Counted from the stretch's first letter, positions 8,659 through 18,503 are shown. The stretch: 64,000 bases of DNA from Longibaculum muris (GCF_004343035.1 NZ_SMCQ01000010.1:1-64000), one strand, 5' to 3'. The notes: a model not told the origin generated them from the sequence alone. Numbers and translations: made by a program.

Positions 8659-9099
8659 ATGAAAATTATTATTGAAGAATCTGATGATTATCAAGAAAAT
8701 GAAATCCTGATTAAATGTCAAAATCAAAATGATGAAGAAATTCAAAGAATCATACAAAATATCCAATCTTTACAAACATCACTTATTTGTAAAAAAGAAA
8801 AAGCTTATCTACGTATTTATTTAGAAAACATTTTATATATTGAATCCATTGATGAAAAAACATTTCTTTATACAATAGATGATGTCTATGAAGCTTCACA
8901 AAAGCTCTATGAATTAGAACAAAATCTTCAATCACAAGGATTTTTAAGAATTAGTAAATCATGTATTTTAAATCTTGAATATTTACAACATGTACGAGCT
9001 TTATTTAATGGAAAGTATGAAGCAACATTAACTAACAATGAAAAATTAACTATTAATAGAAGTTATGTACCAGCTTTTAAGAAAGCTTTTGGCTTATAG
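8659..9099 (+). CDS. LytTR-domain DNA-binding regulator
   Basis: A 146-residue protein with a short N-terminal segment (1-45) and a LytTR DNA-binding domain (about 50-146: YLRIYLENILYIESIDEKTF, FLRISKSCILNLEYL, NRSYVPAFKKAFGL). It has no receiver domain, so it belongs to the small stand-alone LytTR regulators usually paired with a DUF3021 membrane protein. That partner lies 9 bp downstream, followed by an ABC exporter. The likely role is autoregulation and control of the exporter, with DUF3021 acting as antagonist or sensor. A TATACT with extended TG lies at 8631-8636, and CTAAACGAT at 8594-8602 resembles a LytTR half-site on the minus strand. Confidence 0.85.
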   Translation: MKIIIEESDDYQENEILIKCQNQNDEEIQRIIQNIQSLQTSLICKKEKAYLRIYLENILYIESIDEKTFLYTIDDVYEASQKLYELEQNLQSQGFLRISKSCILNLEYLQHVRALFNGKYEATLTNNEKLTINRSYVPAFKKAFGL

Positions 9100-9108
9100 G
9101 AGGGTTTT

Positions 9109-9516
9109 ATGAAAATATTAAAATATATTCTTTTAGTGACATGCTTTTCTTTTACATTGGTTACTCTTTGCAATGCAGGTTTGATAGGTTTATCAATGAG
9201 TCATCTCTCGTTTACACCAATCTATATTTTTGAAATCTTTATTGTCTGTTTGATTATTGCTATTTTCATTGTCATTGGAGCACAATGGAAGATAGTGAGA
9301 AAGTATTCATTTCTTTATAATTATTTTGTTGTTTTGTTGGTTGCTTTATTTGGGGTATGGATAAGTTTTGATAATATTTATTGGATGAATTTGCTTGTTG
9401 AAGTTGTTTTTTTAACAATTATTTATCTAGGCGTTTGTGGCATGATTTATGTGATTGATTATAAAGATGCTAAGACAATTAATAAAATCATTGAAGAACG
9501 AAAGAAAAGAAAGTAA
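9109..9516 (+). CDS. DUF3021 family membrane protein
   Basis: A 135-residue protein with four predicted transmembrane helices (about 5-28, 38-60, 70-88 and 94-115) and a basic cytoplasmic tail (EERKKRK). Size, topology and position directly after a LytTR regulator match DUF3021. In characterised LytTR regulatory systems of Gram-positive bacteria the membrane partner inhibits the regulator; that role is inferred here from context. AGGAGGG precedes the ATG. Confidence 0.8.
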   Translation: MKILKYILLVTCFSFTLVTLCNAGLIGLSMSHLSFTPIYIFEIFIVCLIIAIFIVIGAQWKIVRKYSFLYNYFVVLLVALFGVWISFDNIYWMNLLVEVVFLTIIYLGVCGMIYVIDYKDAKTINKIIEERKKRK

Positions 9517-9536
9517 AAGTTGCTGGTTTGCAACTT
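9517..9536 (+). other. hairpin without T-tail between DUF3021 and ABC genes
   Basis: AAGTTGC (9517-9523), six-base loop, GCAACTT (9530-9536). No T-run follows, so it is more likely an mRNA-processing or stability element separating the regulatory pair from the exporter genes than a terminator. Confidence 0.4.
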
Positions 9537-9593
9537 GAAGGTGGTAGTAGGAAACTTGATGGAAGGATATGATAAAGATGAGGAGGAAGTCTT

Positions 9594-10532
9594 ATGAAAA
9601 ATGTAATTGAAATTAATCATTTAACGAAATGTTATGGGGATGTAAAAGCTTTAGATGATTTTCATTTAGAAGTGAAAGAAGGAGAAATATTAGGTTTGTT
9701 AGGGCCTAATGGAAGTGGGAAATCAACGTGTATTCATACGATTTTATCGTTGTTGTCATTTGATGAAGGGGATATTCGTATTTTTAATCAAGAAATGTCA
9801 CCCTCGGCTTATTCGATTAAAGCAAAGATTGGGGTGGTTTTTCAAGATGTTGCAGTTTTTGATGAACTTAATGTTGTGGAAAATATTGATTATTTTTGTG
9901 GGTTATATATCAAAGATAAAAAAATTAGACAACAATATATCAAAGAAGCAATTGAATTGGTAGGATTAGAGGAATTTAAAAAGTTCAAACCAAAACAATT
10001 AAGTGGGGGTTTGTTAAGACGATTAAATATTGCTTGTGGGATTGCTCATAAACCATCTTTAATATTTTTAGATGAACCTACTGTTGCAGTTGATCCCCAA
10101 AGTCGTAATCATATCTTAGAAGGTATTAAAAAATTAAATGAGCAGGGGGCAACGATTGTTTATACAACACATTATATGGAAGAAGTTGAACAGCTTTGTC
10201 ATGAAATAGTGATTATGGATAAGGGACGTGTCATTGCAAGAGGGACGAATGATGAATTGAAAAATAAGATAAGTCTAGGTGAAAAGATTACCATCGTCTT
10301 AAATCAAAAAGAGGAAGAACTCATTTCACTTTTAAAAGCAGATCAACAGGTGATAAGTATTCAAAAAGAAAATCTTACTTTGCATATTGCTTATCAAGGA
10401 AAAGGAAATCATTTAGCTGATTTGATAGATGTTTTAAGGGAAAGCAACATTCAATATCAGACTTTGTTTAGTGAAAGACCAACTTTAAATGATGTCTTTT
10501 TAGAATTGACAGGAAAGCAGTTAAGAGATTAG
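9594..10532 (+). CDS. ABC-2 type exporter, ATP-binding protein
   Basis: A 312-residue nucleotide-binding subunit. Walker A is GPNGSGKST (about residue 38), the signature is LSGGLLRRL (a variant of LSGGQ) and Walker B is LIFLDEPTVAVDP. The switch histidine appears in VYTTHYMEE. The extra C-terminal 80 residues are typical of DrrA/CcmA-like subunits of ABC-2 exporters. It is encoded two bases before the first of two permease genes, so the transporter is probably a heterodimeric permease with this ATPase. The substrate is unknown; relatives export drugs, peptides or polysaccharides. GAGGAGG precedes the ATG. Confidence 0.9.
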   Translation: MKNVIEINHLTKCYGDVKALDDFHLEVKEGEILGLLGPNGSGKSTCIHTILSLLSFDEGDIRIFNQEMSPSAYSIKAKIGVVFQDVAVFDELNVVENIDYFCGLYIKDKKIRQQYIKEAIELVGLEEFKKFKPKQLSGGLLRRLNIACGIAHKPSLIFLDEPTVAVDPQSRNHILEGIKKLNEQGATIVYTTHYMEEVEQLCHEIVIMDKGRVIARGTNDELKNKISLGEKITIVLNQKEEELISLLKADQQVISIQKENLTLHIAYQGKGNHLADLIDVLRESNIQYQTLFSERPTLNDVFLELTGKQLRD

Positions 10533-10533
10533 T

Positions 10534-11643
10534 ATGCAGATTTTTAAGTATCAGTTAAAACTTCTCGTTAGAGATCGCTCCATGCTTTTTTGGACAATTT
10601 TATTTCCCTTAATTTTAGCAACATTTTTTAATTTAGCTTTTGCTAAATTAAGTCGTACAGAAAGTTTTGAAGTCAGTCATGTTGCAATTGTTGAAGAAAA
10701 AGTTAATCTTAGCTTCAAAACTGTATTGAATGCTTTATCCCAAGGGGATGAGCCTATTTTATCAGTACAATATACATCTATTCAACAGGCTAAAGACCTT
10801 TTAAAAAATAATGATATTGATGGTTATATTCTTGTAAATGATGAACTTAAGTTAATCATTCGGGATAATGGAATTTCACAGACCATTCTTCAAAGTGTTA
10901 TGGATAATTACCAACATAAAGAAAAAACTATGCAGTCAATTTCATTACTTAAACCACAAGCTATTAAAGATATTGTTGTTCAACAAAATCAAGATTATTT
11001 TAAAAGTCAAAAGCTTTCTTCATTAGATGTAACAGTGATTTATTTTTATACTTTGATTGGAATGACTTGCTTATATGGTGGTTTTTGGGGATTAAAAATA
11101 ACCAATTTCACAGAAGCTAATTTATCACGTCAGGCAACACGTTTACAAATTGCTCCTACATCAAAATTAAAAGCAAGTTTAACAGGTGATTTGGCAGCTT
11201 TTATTTGTCAATATATTGCGATTGTGATTCTCTTGCTGTATTTGTATTTTGGCTTAGGGATAGGCTTTGGGAAACAAATTGGATATATTTTATTGATGAG
11301 TGCAATTGGTAGTTATGTAGGAATTGTTATAGGTCATTTGATTGGACGTTTATTTCATTGTCAAGAAAACACCAAAACAACAATATTAAGTTCATTTTCA
11401 TTATTTTGTTCTTTCTTATCAGGAATGATGGTTGTTGATTTAAAATATCTTATTCAAGAATATGTTCCTATCTTAGCTTATATCAATCCAGTCAATTTAA
11501 TAACTGATGGTTTATATGCTTTATATTATTATCCAACATATGAACGCTTTTTCTTGAATCTAACAATCCTTTGCTTCATTGGCTTTATTTTAACGGTTTT
11601 CAATATTCTTATTGCAAGGAGGAAAGTTTATGACAGTCTTTAA
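10534..11643 (+). CDS. ABC-2 type exporter permease, subunit 1
   Basis: A 369-residue membrane protein with one N-terminal helix (about 20-40), a roughly 120-residue extracytoplasmic segment, and five helices in the C-terminal half (about 160-365). This is the ABC2_membrane_3 layout. It starts one base after the ATPase stop codon and its end overlaps the second permease by 14 bp, indicating translational coupling. Confidence 0.87.
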   Translation: MQIFKYQLKLLVRDRSMLFWTILFPLILATFFNLAFAKLSRTESFEVSHVAIVEEKVNLSFKTVLNALSQGDEPILSVQYTSIQQAKDLLKNNDIDGYILVNDELKLIIRDNGISQTILQSVMDNYQHKEKTMQSISLLKPQAIKDIVVQQNQDYFKSQKLSSLDVTVIYFYTLIGMTCLYGGFWGLKITNFTEANLSRQATRLQIAPTSKLKASLTGDLAAFICQYIAIVILLLYLYFGLGIGFGKQIGYILLMSAIGSYVGIVIGHLIGRLFHCQENTKTTILSSFSLFCSFLSGMMVVDLKYLIQEYVPILAYINPVNLITDGLYALYYYPTYERFFLNLTILCFIGFILTVFNILIARRKVYDSL

Positions 11644-12778
11644 AAACTATTTTAAAATTGCAAAATCTTTCCTTCCAACAATTTTAATTTATACACTTAT
11701 TTTTATGAGCATTACAACAATTACTTCCACCAGTGGTGCTAACCAGCAAGACTATCAGGCAAGTCGCAGTAAAGTAGCTTTCATTAATCATGATTGCTCA
11801 TCGCCATTGTTAGACAGTTTTCAAAATTATCTTGAAGATCATGCTGATTTCGTCAAATTAAACGATACACAAGATGAACTTTTAGATGCACTGTTTTTTA
11901 GAAAAGTTGATTTTATTATGATTGTCCCAGCACATTTTACAGTAGATTTTTTAAAAGGCAAAGATGTTCATATTGAAACCATGGATGTTCCAGATTCCTA
12001 TTCATCCATCTATGCTAAAAACCTATTTAACGAATTTTTCAATACTGCCCATTTATATTTACAAGCCGATATTGATGAAAAAGTTATGTTACAACAGATT
12101 GAAAGTGATTTACAAAGTCATGTTGATGTAGAACTGACAAATCAATCCTCTAATCATCAATTATCCCAGGTAAAACAATTTTACAATTTTGCAAATTACA
12201 CATTACTAGCCATTATCATTTCAGTCATGTCAATGATTATGCTTTCCTTTCACAATGAAAACATTCAATTACGTCATTTATCTTCAGCTTTATCTTATCG
12301 ACAAATCAATATTCAATTACTTTTAGGCAATATTGTTTTTACTCTAGCAATTTGGCTATTATATGTCATGATTAGTTTTATACTTTATCATCAAACAATG
12401 TTTTCAATCACTGGCTTACTCTTTATGGTTAATTCTCTAATCTTTTCAATCTTTATTCTCATTTTTGCTTTCTTTATTACAACCTTAACAAATAATCGGG
12501 AAATCGTTGGGATGGTTTCTACAGTCTTTAGTTTAGGAAGCAGTTTTATTGCAGGCGCTTTTGTTCCTCAAGAATTATTATCGTCTTTTGTTTTATCAAT
12601 AGCTCAATTCACACCATCTTATTGGTTTATTTCAAATAACAATTTGATTGCTCAAATAAGTGAATACAATTTATCTTCATTACAACCAATATTCTTACAA
12701 ATGGGCGTTATTCTAGCTTTTGCTTTCTTATTTTATATTTTATTACAAATTGTTTTTTATCTGAAATTAAAACGTTAA
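11630..12778 (+). CDS. ABC-2 type exporter permease, subunit 2
   Basis: A 382-residue permease with the same topology as the preceding gene (helix near 14-34, external domain, five C-terminal helices). The ATG at 11630 is chosen because AAGGAGG (11616-11622) lies seven bases upstream; the signal sits inside the end of the preceding gene. It completes the exporter controlled by the LytTR/DUF3021 pair. Sequence similarity to subunit 1 is low by eye, which supports a heterodimer. Confidence 0.87.
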   Translation: MTVFKNYFKIAKSFLPTILIYTLIFMSITTITSTSGANQQDYQASRSKVAFINHDCSSPLLDSFQNYLEDHADFVKLNDTQDELLDALFFRKVDFIMIVPAHFTVDFLKGKDVHIETMDVPDSYSSIYAKNLFNEFFNTAHLYLQADIDEKVMLQQIESDLQSHVDVELTNQSSNHQLSQVKQFYNFANYTLLAIIISVMSMIMLSFHNENIQLRHLSSALSYRQINIQLLLGNIVFTLAIWLLYVMISFILYHQTMFSITGLLFMVNSLIFSIFILIFAFFITTLTNNREIVGMVSTVFSLGSSFIAGAFVPQELLSSFVLSIAQFTPSYWFISNNNLIAQISEYNLSSLQPIFLQMGVILAFAFLFYILLQIVFYLKLKR

Positions 12779-12806
12779 AGTTCAAGAGTTATCTTTTGAA
12801 CTTTTT
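12777..12806 (+). terminator. terminator of the LytTR/ABC operon
   Basis: AAAGTTCAA (12777-12785) pairs with TTGAACTTT (12796-12804); T residues follow. Confidence 0.75.
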
Positions 12807-12823
12807 GATTATGTAAATAAATA

Positions 12824-12852
12824 TTTCCAATTTGTTTTTTTTCGGTTATACT
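12824..12852 (+). promoter_or_regulatory. promoter of the moxR operon
   Basis: TTTCCA (12824-12829, 4/6 to consensus), 17 nt, TATACT (12847-12852). The moxR ATG is 28 nt downstream. Confidence 0.5.
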
Positions 12853-12880
12853 TAAGATAAGATGTAAAGGAGTTGGAAAG

Positions 12881-13810
12881 ATGAAGGATATAGAAAACGT
12901 TATCGGGGAAATCAAAAAAGCGGTCATTGGGAAGGATGAAGTGATTGAAAAAATAATGATGACTTTATTAGCGAGAGGTCATGTTTTATTAGAGGATATT
13001 CCTGGAGTTGGGAAAACAAATTTAGCTTTGGCTTTATCTAAAAGTATGAGCTTGGATTATCATCGTATTCAATTGACAACGGATGTGTTACCTAGCGATA
13101 TTGTTGGTTTTACAATGTATAATCCACAAAAAAATTGCTTTGAATACAAAGAAGGTATTGCTTTTTGTCATTTGTTATTGGCTGATGAAATCAATCGTAC
13201 TTCAAGTAAAACCCAAGCTGCTTTATTAGAGCTAATGGAAGAAGGAAGAATGAGTGTTGATGGCACAACTTATGAATTACCTCAACCTTTTTTTGTCATA
13301 GCGACCCAAAACCCATTTGGTTCAGCAGGAACCCAATTGTTACCAGATTCACAATTAGATCGGTTTATGGTTCGTTTAAGTTTAGGTTATCCTAGCATTG
13401 TTGATGAAGTTGAAATTATGAAAACCCGTCAATTAAATAATCCATTAGAAAGTATTGAAGCAATCTTATCACCAGAAACAATGTGTGAATATCAAAAACA
13501 AGTGGATCAAGTTTTTATGAGTGATGAAATTTATTATTATATTGTAGCAATTGTTGATGCTTCTCGTCATCATGAATTGGTTGAACAAGGAGCAAGTCCT
13601 CGTGGTTCTTTAGCTTTAATGAAATTAGCTAAGGCATGTGCTTTTATGCATGGTAGAGATTATGTGATTCCTGGTGATGTTAAAGAGGTGGCACCAATGA
13701 CATTGGCGCATCGTTTGATTTTAAATTATGATGCCAAAATGAAAGAAATGAATGCTTTGTCAATTGTTGAGGATATTCTTTTAAAGCTTAAAGAACCAGG
13801 AATACAATGA
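12881..13810 (+). CDS. MoxR-family AAA+ ATPase
   Basis: A 309-residue AAA+ ATPase. Walker A is GVGKTNLA in EDIPGVGKTN, Walker B is LLLADEIN, and sensor 1 is the ATQNP motif. MoxR proteins act as chaperones that mature partner complexes, often with a VWA or DUF58 protein. Here the partners are a DUF58 protein and a membrane transglutaminase, both translationally coupled. The operon probably works at the cell envelope, but the client is not known. Confidence 0.92.
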   Translation: MKDIENVIGEIKKAVIGKDEVIEKIMMTLLARGHVLLEDIPGVGKTNLALALSKSMSLDYHRIQLTTDVLPSDIVGFTMYNPQKNCFEYKEGIAFCHLLLADEINRTSSKTQAALLELMEEGRMSVDGTTYELPQPFFVIATQNPFGSAGTQLLPDSQLDRFMVRLSLGYPSIVDEVEIMKTRQLNNPLESIEAILSPETMCEYQKQVDQVFMSDEIYYYIVAIVDASRHHELVEQGASPRGSLALMKLAKACAFMHGRDYVIPGDVKEVAPMTLAHRLILNYDAKMKEMNALSIVEDILLKLKEPGIQ

Positions 13811-14787
13811 TGTATAAGGGATTAATTCGATACATATTGATTGTTGTTTTTCTTTATGTTTTATGGAGTATTGTTTTAGGTTATTTTTCATTTCTTTTGT
13901 TTATTTTAGCGTTATTGTTATTTGTGTTTTCATGGCTTGTCAGTTTAACAAGTATGAAACATACAACTGTATCTATTGATATTGAACATCATATTTTAGA
14001 ACGTCAACAATCATTTTATTTATCTTTTTTAAGACAAGATCAAAGTCGTTTTCGTTGTGGTCAGATTATTATTGATTATCATATTGAAGATTGTTTAGGA
14101 CAAAGTGTTTATCAATCACGACTAACTCTATATGATGACATTTCTATGGATCGAATTGATTTTAAACATAGTGGCTGTTATTGGGTGATGATTGATAAAA
14201 TCTATTGTTTTGATATTTTACAATGTTTATTTAAGAAAAATATTTGTTCATGTCATGAACAAATCTATGTTTTTCCTAAGATGATCCCTTTACAGATTAA
14301 TTTATCTCAAATTGCTAGTTTTCATCAAGAATCACAAGAATACTCACCTTATCATAAAGGGGATGATTATTCTGAATTATTTGATTTACGTAGTTATCAT
14401 GAAGGGGATTCATTGAAACATATTCATTGGAAAGCATCATTAAAGAAAAATGAATTGTTTGTTAAAGAAGGAAGTCAACCGATAATTAAAAAACTTCTTT
14501 TAACTGTTGATTTAAATCAAAATGCTTCCTACAATGATAAAAGTTTAGATACATTTTATTCATTATGTTTAAATTTATTACATAGACAAACACCATTTGA
14601 AATCATTTGTCCACAAACCTATCATCAGCCAGCAAAAGAATTAATAAGCAATGTTTCTCATCTTCAAACATGTTTAAAAAGGATTCTTAAAACACCAAAC
14701 TTTTCTTATCAAGATGTTTATCAAAAAATGAATGGGATGAGTCTTTATGTGGTTAAGGGTGATAAGATTGAGGTGATTGAGCAATGA
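13807..14787 (+). CDS. DUF58 domain protein
   Basis: A 326-residue protein with two N-terminal transmembrane helices (about 8-50) and a cytoplasmic C-terminal region. The DUF58 core is the segment DLRSYHEGDSLKHIHWKASL (about 198-217), with the conserved HWKAS motif. DUF58 proteins regularly accompany MoxR ATPases. The reading frame overlaps moxR by four bases (ATGA), and an adjacent second ATG at 13810 is equally possible. It also overlaps the next gene by four bases. Confidence 0.88.
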   Translation: MMYKGLIRYILIVVFLYVLWSIVLGYFSFLLFILALLLFVFSWLVSLTSMKHTTVSIDIEHHILERQQSFYLSFLRQDQSRFRCGQIIIDYHIEDCLGQSVYQSRLTLYDDISMDRIDFKHSGCYWVMIDKIYCFDILQCLFKKNICSCHEQIYVFPKMIPLQINLSQIASFHQESQEYSPYHKGDDYSELFDLRSYHEGDSLKHIHWKASLKKNELFVKEGSQPIIKKLLLTVDLNQNASYNDKSLDTFYSLCLNLLHRQTPFEIICPQTYHQPAKELISNVSHLQTCLKRILKTPNFSYQDVYQKMNGMSLYVVKGDKIEVIEQ

Positions 14788-16931
14788 GATTATTAAAAGA
14801 AAAATTAAATATTGGTTTTGATTTTTTAGCTTTGATATTAGGAATCATAGGTCTTGTTGGTGGATTATTTCATGCGCTTTATTTTCCTTATCGGGTTATA
14901 GGTATTCTTTTGTTTTGTATTTATGGTTGCGGATTACTTTATTTTTCTCAAAATAATAATATTCATTATCGAAGATTAATGAGTATTGTATGTATTAGTG
15001 GGGTTGTTTTTATATTCATTCTATTTTCTAATGAAAGTCAAAATATTTTAAGATTACTTAAAGATGTTATTAGGTATGATTATTTTTTGAAATTTGATGA
15101 ATTATTTAAGCAAGGAAAGATTGATAATGTCTTATTATCACTTGCTTTCATGTCTATTATTGGCATTCCATTGACTCATTTGATAGTTTCATTTTTTTAT
15201 CAAATAAGAGGAAAGATTTTGAAAATGATTTTCTTTATTATATGTTTTGTATTTCCAATTCTTATCCATCATCAATTAGAAATCTATACAAGTTATTGTT
15301 TTTTAGTGTTTTTGATTTATATTTTTATATTTCATTATTGTTTAAAATATCAAAAACAAGTCTTTTCTTTAAAATGCCTTGTTTTATCTTTAGTGACAAT
15401 CTTTTTAGTTGGTTCTCATTATTTCTTAGAGCCTAATCCAATTTTTAAACAGGGAACATCAACCGTTTTAACGAATATTACTAACTGGTTTGATCATCCT
15501 TATTTAGATGATGTCTTTGGTAATCATAATATCACAGGTATGAGTTCTTCGATTAGTGGTAGTCTACCAAATAATGATATTACTTTAGATAAAAGTATTG
15601 CCTTAACAGTTGAATCAAAGGCCTCCTTTACAGGTTATTTACGGGGGTATTCTCTTGCCCATTATCAAAATAATAAATGGCATGCTGTTAATGAGAATTA
15701 TGATGATTTTGATTCTGGAAGTCTTGTAGGAAAAGCTTTAGATGAATATCATGTGATTTCTTCACTTGAAGTTTCAATTGAAACAATGAAACCGACCAGA
15801 TATCAATTTGTCCCTTATTTCTCTTATAAAACATTAGATATGAAAGATGACTCTTATTATCCTAGTGATAATCAAAAGATATCTATAGCCAATATCGATA
15901 TTGAAAATTGGGATATTTATGATGGTTTAAATAGTCCTATAGGTTTACAAAAATACAATGAATATGTCAAAGATGAATATTTAGATGTTCCAGATAATTT
16001 GAAAGATGAATTAACTCATTTGATTGAAGAAAAAACTTCAACAATGGGATTGAATATTAATGAATTACAAAATTATTATACACCTATTCAAAGAGCAAAC
16101 ATTATTAAAAAAATTTTAGATAAACAAGCTGTTTATAGCTTAAAAACTGGAAAATTACCAAATGATAAAGATTTTATTGAATATTTTCTTTTTGAAAATA
16201 AAAAAGGAAGCTGTACCCACTTTGCTTCTTCAGGAGCAATGTTGTTAAGATGTTTGGATGTGCCAACACGTTATGTGAGTGGGTATATTATTAAATCGTC
16301 AGATTTTGAAAATGGGAAAGCAGAAGTTTCGAATACGCGTTCACATGCTTGGATTGAAATATATGTTGAAGATTTGGGTTGGATTCCTGTTGAAATGACA
16401 CCAGCTTCTTCAATTCGTTCACAAGGAACAATCCTTGATAATCTGGTGGAAAATAATCAGCCAGCTACGGATAACCAACCAACTCAGAATCCTCAAACCA
16501 ATCAACCGACAAATCAAGATCAAAATAATGATATACAAGACAGCCAACAAGTTGTAGAAAAAGAAAATCCATTGATTGAATTTTTCAATGAAAATAGTCA
16601 AATCATCTATACTGTTGGAATTGTAGTCATTTTACTTGCTGGTTATCGATTAATAACAACACATCTATTGAAACTGAGATTAAAACGTCGTCATAACAAT
16701 GAAAAGATTATTCTTTATTACAAACAGATGAAGAAGTTTAAACATTCATATGTGAAAGTGTATGATGATGCACTCTCTTTAGCAAATAAAGCAAAATTCT
16801 CACAACATCAAATAGATGATTTAGAAGTTGAAAAAATGGCAGAACTCTATCAAAGATATGTAAAAGAAACATATCAAAGTTTACCATTCTATTTAAAATT
16901 CTTATATAAATATATTTATGGGTATATTTAA
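14784..16931 (+). CDS. transglutaminase-like membrane protein
   Basis: A 715-residue envelope protein: six or seven N-terminal transmembrane helices (to about 220), an extracytoplasmic region with a transglutaminase/protease core, a Gln/Asn/Pro-rich linker (about 560-590), one more helix (about 613-630) and a basic cytoplasmic tail. The catalytic residues appear as Cys477 (GSCTHFAS), His521 (SHAWIEI) and an acidic position filled by Glu537 (WIPVEMTP) where many family members have Asp. This is the TgpA/DUF3488-like layout that co-occurs with MoxR and DUF58. The substrate is unknown. The start overlaps the previous stop (ATGA). Confidence 0.88.
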   Translation: MRLLKEKLNIGFDFLALILGIIGLVGGLFHALYFPYRVIGILLFCIYGCGLLYFSQNNNIHYRRLMSIVCISGVVFIFILFSNESQNILRLLKDVIRYDYFLKFDELFKQGKIDNVLLSLAFMSIIGIPLTHLIVSFFYQIRGKILKMIFFIICFVFPILIHHQLEIYTSYCFLVFLIYIFIFHYCLKYQKQVFSLKCLVLSLVTIFLVGSHYFLEPNPIFKQGTSTVLTNITNWFDHPYLDDVFGNHNITGMSSSISGSLPNNDITLDKSIALTVESKASFTGYLRGYSLAHYQNNKWHAVNENYDDFDSGSLVGKALDEYHVISSLEVSIETMKPTRYQFVPYFSYKTLDMKDDSYYPSDNQKISIANIDIENWDIYDGLNSPIGLQKYNEYVKDEYLDVPDNLKDELTHLIEEKTSTMGLNINELQNYYTPIQRANIIKKILDKQAVYSLKTGKLPNDKDFIEYFLFENKKGSCTHFASSGAMLLRCLDVPTRYVSGYIIKSSDFENGKAEVSNTRSHAWIEIYVEDLGWIPVEMTPASSIRSQGTILDNLVENNQPATDNQPTQNPQTNQPTNQDQNNDIQDSQQVVEKENPLIEFFNENSQIIYTVGIVVILLAGYRLITTHLLKLRLKRRHNNEKIILYYKQMKKFKHSYVKVYDDALSLANKAKFSQHQIDDLEVEKMAELYQRYVKETYQSLPFYLKFLYKYIYGYI

Positions 16932-17015
16932 GAATCAATTGTTTTTATAACTCTTTAAAATTCGATATTATCTGATTTTTTAAGGCATGAGTTATAGCAC
17001 CAATAAAGCTAATTT

Positions 17016-17060
17016 AAAAAGGAAAAATCAATTCGTGATGAAAAGATTTTTCCTTTTTGT
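17016..17060 (+). terminator. terminator of the moxR operon
   Basis: AAAAAGGAAAAATC (17016-17029) pairs with GATTTTTCCTTTTT (17045-17058). Confidence 0.75.
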
Positions 17061-17075
17061 TATTGAGAATATTAT

Positions 17076-17124
17076 AAGCTGTAATAAGTTACTCTTGAAA
17101 GTTAACTCATTACAGCTTTTTTTA
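17076..17124. terminator. second hairpin between convergent operons, probably bidirectional
   Basis: AAGCTGTAAT and AGTTA on the left pair with TAACT and ATTACAGCTT on the right, around one A-C mismatch. The + side ends in seven T residues that overlap the phosphofructokinase stop codon. The minus side ends in a weaker TATAATATT tail. Confidence 0.65.
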
Positions 17125-18363
17125 GTCATTCTTTAAATGATTGATATTGGCATATTGAGGAATACCATTTTCATAAGAAATTGTGACTTCACCTTGAATA
17201 AGTGGGAATAAATAATCATAAAGTTCTTGAGTGATGTCATTATGTGCTTCATTAATCCAATGAATTGGAATACGCTGTTCAAGATTAGCAATTGAAGATA
17301 CATCTTTGCTATCACAGCTAATTTCATAAGGGTAATTGTTAACACGGTTAAAGACCATCATAACTCCTGTTTTACCAGCCATTGATGTTTCAACTGCACA
17401 ACGTCCAATTTCAAATGATTCATCTAAGTCAACTTGTGAAGCAATATGCATAGCACATCTTTGTAAAACATTTAATTCAATACTTCTTACTTTACATTTA
17501 AATTCTTGATAAACCATTGTTTCTAAGACTTTCCCTGTCCCTGAGTGAAGAATATGTCCAAAGGCATCACGTTTTGCATATTTAGAATCTGAGTCAAGGA
17601 ATTCTCCGTTTTCATCTCTGATTCCTTCACTTACAGCAATAATGACACTTCTTTTTTTCTTAAATACTTCACGGATATCATTTAAGAAGCTTTCTTTGTT
17701 GAAAGGAACTTCTGGTAAATAAATCAAATCAGGGGCTTCGTTATATTGAGTTCTTGCAAGGGCACTAGCGGCTGTTAACCAACCAGCATTTCTTCCCATG
17801 ATTTCAACAATTGTAACGGCATTTAATTTATAGATAGAACTATCATAGGCGATTTCTAACATGGATGTCGCAACATATTTTGCTGCAGAACCAAATCCTG
17901 GCGTATGGTCAGTTCCCATTAAGTCATTATCAATTGTTTTAGGAATTCCAATGAAACGAATAGGGGATTGAATTGTTGCAGCATAAGTTGATAATTTAGC
18001 AACGGTATCCATAGAATCATTTCCCCCAATATAATAAAAGTCAGTGATTTCTAATTCTTCAAAAGTACGGAATAATGATTCGTAGCTTTGTGGATCTTCT
18101 TGATATGTAGGTAATTTATAACGACAAGATCCTAAATACATCGCAGGTGAATGTTTGAGATGATTAATGTTTTCTTCAGTTTTAAAGATATCTAATAAAT
18201 CCATATATTTATGTTCAATAAGACCTTTAATACCATTAATCATTCCATAGACATGTTCAAATTCTTGAGTTTCTATACACTTGGCAATAATCCCAGCTAA
18301 TGAGGCATTAATAGCTGTTGTAGGACCACCAGATTGTCCAATAAAACAATTTCTTTTTTTCAT
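17122..18363 (-). CDS. pfp: 6-phosphofructokinase, pyrophosphate-type active site
   Basis: A 413-residue phosphofructokinase of the PFK-A fold that makes fructose 1,6-bisphosphate in glycolysis. The catalytic motif is PKTIDND (Asp145). Two positions decide the phosphoryl donor: the loop is GGNDS, with Asp116 where ATP enzymes have Gly, and PKT, with Lys142 where ATP enzymes have Gly. Both changes are the established signature of pyrophosphate-dependent enzymes. Length also exceeds the roughly 320 residues of ATP-PFK and fits the longer PPi group. AAGGAG precedes the ATG. A PPi-linked, reversible reaction saves ATP in fermenters; that this enzyme uses PPi is inferred from residues only. Confidence 0.9.
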   Translation of the reverse strand: MKKRNCFIGQSGGPTTAINASLAGIIAKCIETQEFEHVYGMINGIKGLIEHKYMDLLDIFKTEENINHLKHSPAMYLGSCRYKLPTYQEDPQSYESLFRTFEELEITDFYYIGGNDSMDTVAKLSTYAATIQSPIRFIGIPKTIDNDLMGTDHTPGFGSAAKYVATSMLEIAYDSSIYKLNAVTIVEIMGRNAGWLTAASALARTQYNEAPDLIYLPEVPFNKESFLNDIREVFKKKRSVIIAVSEGIRDENGEFLDSDSKYAKRDAFGHILHSGTGKVLETMVYQEFKCKVRSIELNVLQRCAMHIASQVDLDESFEIGRCAVETSMAGKTGVMMVFNRVNNYPYEISCDSKDVSSIANLEQRIPIHWINEAHNDITQELYDYLFPLIQGEVTISYENGIPQYANINHLKND

Positions 18364-18503
18364 GATTCGACTCCTTCTTTTCTATTCCACCATATTCTAT
18401 CATCTTTTGCAGCATAAAAAAAGATGAATTTTTTTGAATTTGCACGATTCTATACAATTTTGAAAATGATGTTGAATTGTCATAGAAAAATCAAGAATAG
18501 ATA

